Origin: DATJBC01 sp035515515
GTDB lineage: Bacteria; Actinomycetota; Acidimicrobiia; Acidimicrobiales; UBA8190
NCBI GenBank assembly: GCA_035515515.1
Contig: DATJBC010000252.1
Location: 1 to 7,954 of the forward strand
DNA: 7,954 bases
Direction: 5' to 3'
Below, piece after piece: positions 7,284-7,954 of the stretch. A program made the position numbers and the translations under genes. The notes beneath the pieces are model-generated. The model was given only the letters and a program-made list of their open reading frames with translations, did no database searches and was not told the origin of the DNA. Each line of letters opens with the position of its first letter. The first letter of the stretch is position 1.

Positions 7284-7339
7284 GCGCCGTCCCCCACCTG
7301 CCGCCCCGGCGCCCCTCCCGCCCCCCGTCCCGGCGGTGA
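7280..7339 (+). CDS. Possible 19-codon coupling ORF between argH and mpg
   Basis: GTG at 7280-7282 overlaps the argH stop in the same GTGA form used throughout the operon. The frame runs 19 codons to a TGA at 7337-7339, which overlaps the mpg GTG in another GTGA. The predicted peptide is dominated by Pro and Arg, with two Pro-Pro pairs, and resembles no family I know. It could be a translational bridge that carries ribosomes from argH into mpg, which lacks a visible ribosome-binding site. It could equally be a chance frame in a C-rich spacer; the frame and boundaries are certain, but translation is not. Confidence 0.3.
   Translation: MSAVPHLPPRRPSRPPSRR
7284..7335 (+). other. C-rich argH-mpg spacer with G-quadruplex potential on the - strand
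   Basis: This is the only intergenic stretch in the window. By count it is 34 C, 13 G, 4 T and 1 A out of 52. C runs of three or more lie at 7291-7295, 7304-7307, 7312-7315, 7317-7319, 7321-7326 and 7329-7331. Read on the - strand, the last five give G runs separated by loops of 1-4 bases, which meets the usual G-quadruplex pattern. The + strand (RNA) is C-rich and G-poor, which also resembles a Rho-loading region. I see no stem followed by a T tract, so an intrinsic terminator is not supported. Confidence 0.45.
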
Positions 7340-7954
7340 GCCGGTCCCTGCCCCGTCGCTTCTACGCCGGCAGCGCCGTCGAGGTGGCGCCCCGGCTGCT
7401 CAACAAGGTGCTGGTGCGGACGGGGGGAGCGGGCCGCCCGGCGCGGTCCGGCCGCATCGTGGAGGTCGAGGCCTACCGGGGGGAGGCCGACCCCGCCTCG
7501 CATGCCTACCGGGGCCGCACGGCCCGCAACGCCACGATGTTCGGACCCCCGGGCCGGATGTACGTCTACTTCACCTACGGGATGCACTTCTGCGCCAACG
7601 TGGTGTGCATGCCCGACGGCATCCCCGAGGCGGTGCTCCTGCGGGCGCTCGCCCCGCTGCGGGGACTCGACGAGATGCGGGCGTGCCGCCGGGTGGCGGG
7701 CGACCACCGCCTGGCCAGCGGGCCGGCCAAGCTGTGCCAGGCCATGGGCATCTCCCGGGAGCAAGACGGCGTCGACCTGGTGAGCGGGGCCGGGGGGCTG
7801 CGCATCGTGGACGACGGGGTGGCGCCGCCGGACCGTCCCGGGGTGTCGAGCCGGGTGGGCATCCGCGTGGCGGTCGAGCACCGGTGGCGGTGGTGGGTCC
7901 CCGGCGACCCCAACGTGTCACCGGGGCGGGCGGCCCGGGCGGCCCGAGCGGCCC
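7336..7954 (+). CDS. mpg: DNA-3-methyladenine glycosylase (AAG/MPG family), 3'-truncated by window edge
   Basis: This enzyme excises alkylated and deaminated purines (3-methyladenine, hypoxanthine and others) in base excision repair. The frame runs open from GTG 7336 to the window end, giving 206 residues. Aligned by eye to human AAG: RIVEVEAY contains the catalytic Glu45 (human Glu125) and Tyr47 (Tyr127), His56 (His136) lies exactly 11 residues later, and TARNATMFGPPG leads into YVYFTYGMHFCAN with the intercalating Tyr81 (Tyr162) and Asn88 (Asn169). LASGPAKLCQAMGI is the later family motif. The near-terminal GDPNVS suggests only a few residues are missing. The usual LLGK near the N-terminus reads LLNK. 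GTG 7336 gives the expected LPRRFYA start; no upstream in-frame start and no ribosome-binding site are seen. The last visible codons form an (Arg-Ala-Ala)3 repeat. Confidence 0.95.
   Translation, partial: MSRSLPRRFYAGSAVEVAPRLLNKVLVRTGGAGRPARSGRIVEVEAYRGEADPASHAYRGRTARNATMFGPPGRMYVYFTYGMHFCANVVCMPDGIPEAVLLRALAPLRGLDEMRACRRVAGDHRLASGPAKLCQAMGISREQDGVDLVSGAGGLRIVDDGVAPPDRPGVSSRVGIRVAVEHRWRWWVPGDPNVSPGRAARAARAA
7927..7953 (+). repeat. Three tandem copies of a 9-base unit at the mpg 3' end
   Basis: CGGGCGGCC occurs at 7927-7935 and 7936-7944, with a third copy differing at one base (CGAGCGGCC) at 7945-7953. The period is three codons and each unit encodes Arg-Ala-Ala. The array touches the window end, so its full length is unknown. 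Confidence 0.8.

Noticed and set aside
7284..7335. Intrinsic terminator after argH
   Set aside because: The spacer is C-rich and has no convincing stem-loop followed by a T tract.
7502..7783. + strand frame of 93 codons starting at an ATG
   Set aside because: It is a different frame within mpg. The frame from 7336 matches every glycosylase motif, while this one encodes Ser/Arg/Pro-rich sequence without motifs.

Overview
The window is one tightly packed, co-directional stretch of a very GC-rich genome. It carries most of an arginine biosynthesis operon followed by a DNA repair gene, all on the + strand. The order is argJ (5' end cut off by the window), argB, argD, argF, argR, argG, argH, then mpg (3' end cut off). 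Order J-B-D-F-R-G-H is the classical actinobacterial argCJBDFRGH arrangement known from Mycobacterium and Corynebacterium. Together with the extreme G/C third-position bias and frequent GTG starts, this points to an actinobacterium, possibly a deep-branching class such as Acidimicrobiia. The lineage is an inference; nothing here fixes the genus. argC is expected just upstream, outside the window.

Layout: 1-983 argJ; 980-1891 argB; 1888-3087 argD; 3084-4019 argF; 4016-4552 argR; 4552-5802 argG; 5799-7283 argH; 7284-7335 a 52-base C-rich spacer; 7336-7954 mpg. No gap between arg genes exceeds zero bases. Five of the six arg-arg junctions are the same 4-base GTGA stop/start overlap, and the sixth (argR/argG) is TGATG. 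There is no room for internal promoters or terminators between genes, and I see no RNA gene, CRISPR array or mobile element.

Pathway: ArgJ recycles acetyl groups (acetylornithine + glutamate to ornithine + acetylglutamate) and feeds ArgB, which phosphorylates acetylglutamate. ArgC (not seen) reduces the product and ArgD transaminates it to acetylornithine. ArgF carbamoylates ornithine to citrulline, and ArgG and ArgH convert citrulline via argininosuccinate to arginine. Two feedback loops are encoded: ArgB carries the N-terminal helix and C-terminal signature of arginine-inhibited acetylglutamate kinases, and ArgR is the arginine-sensing repressor, whose operator would lie upstream of the window. 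Mpg, a 3-methyladenine DNA glycosylase, is not metabolically related but appears attached to the same transcript.

The metabolic genes look ordinary and intact. The least ordinary part is the argH-mpg junction. A 19-codon reading frame there starts in a GTGA overlap with the argH stop and ends in a second GTGA overlap with the mpg start, across a C-rich spacer with G-quadruplex potential on the other strand. I see no convincing new defence, mobile or biosynthetic system in this window.
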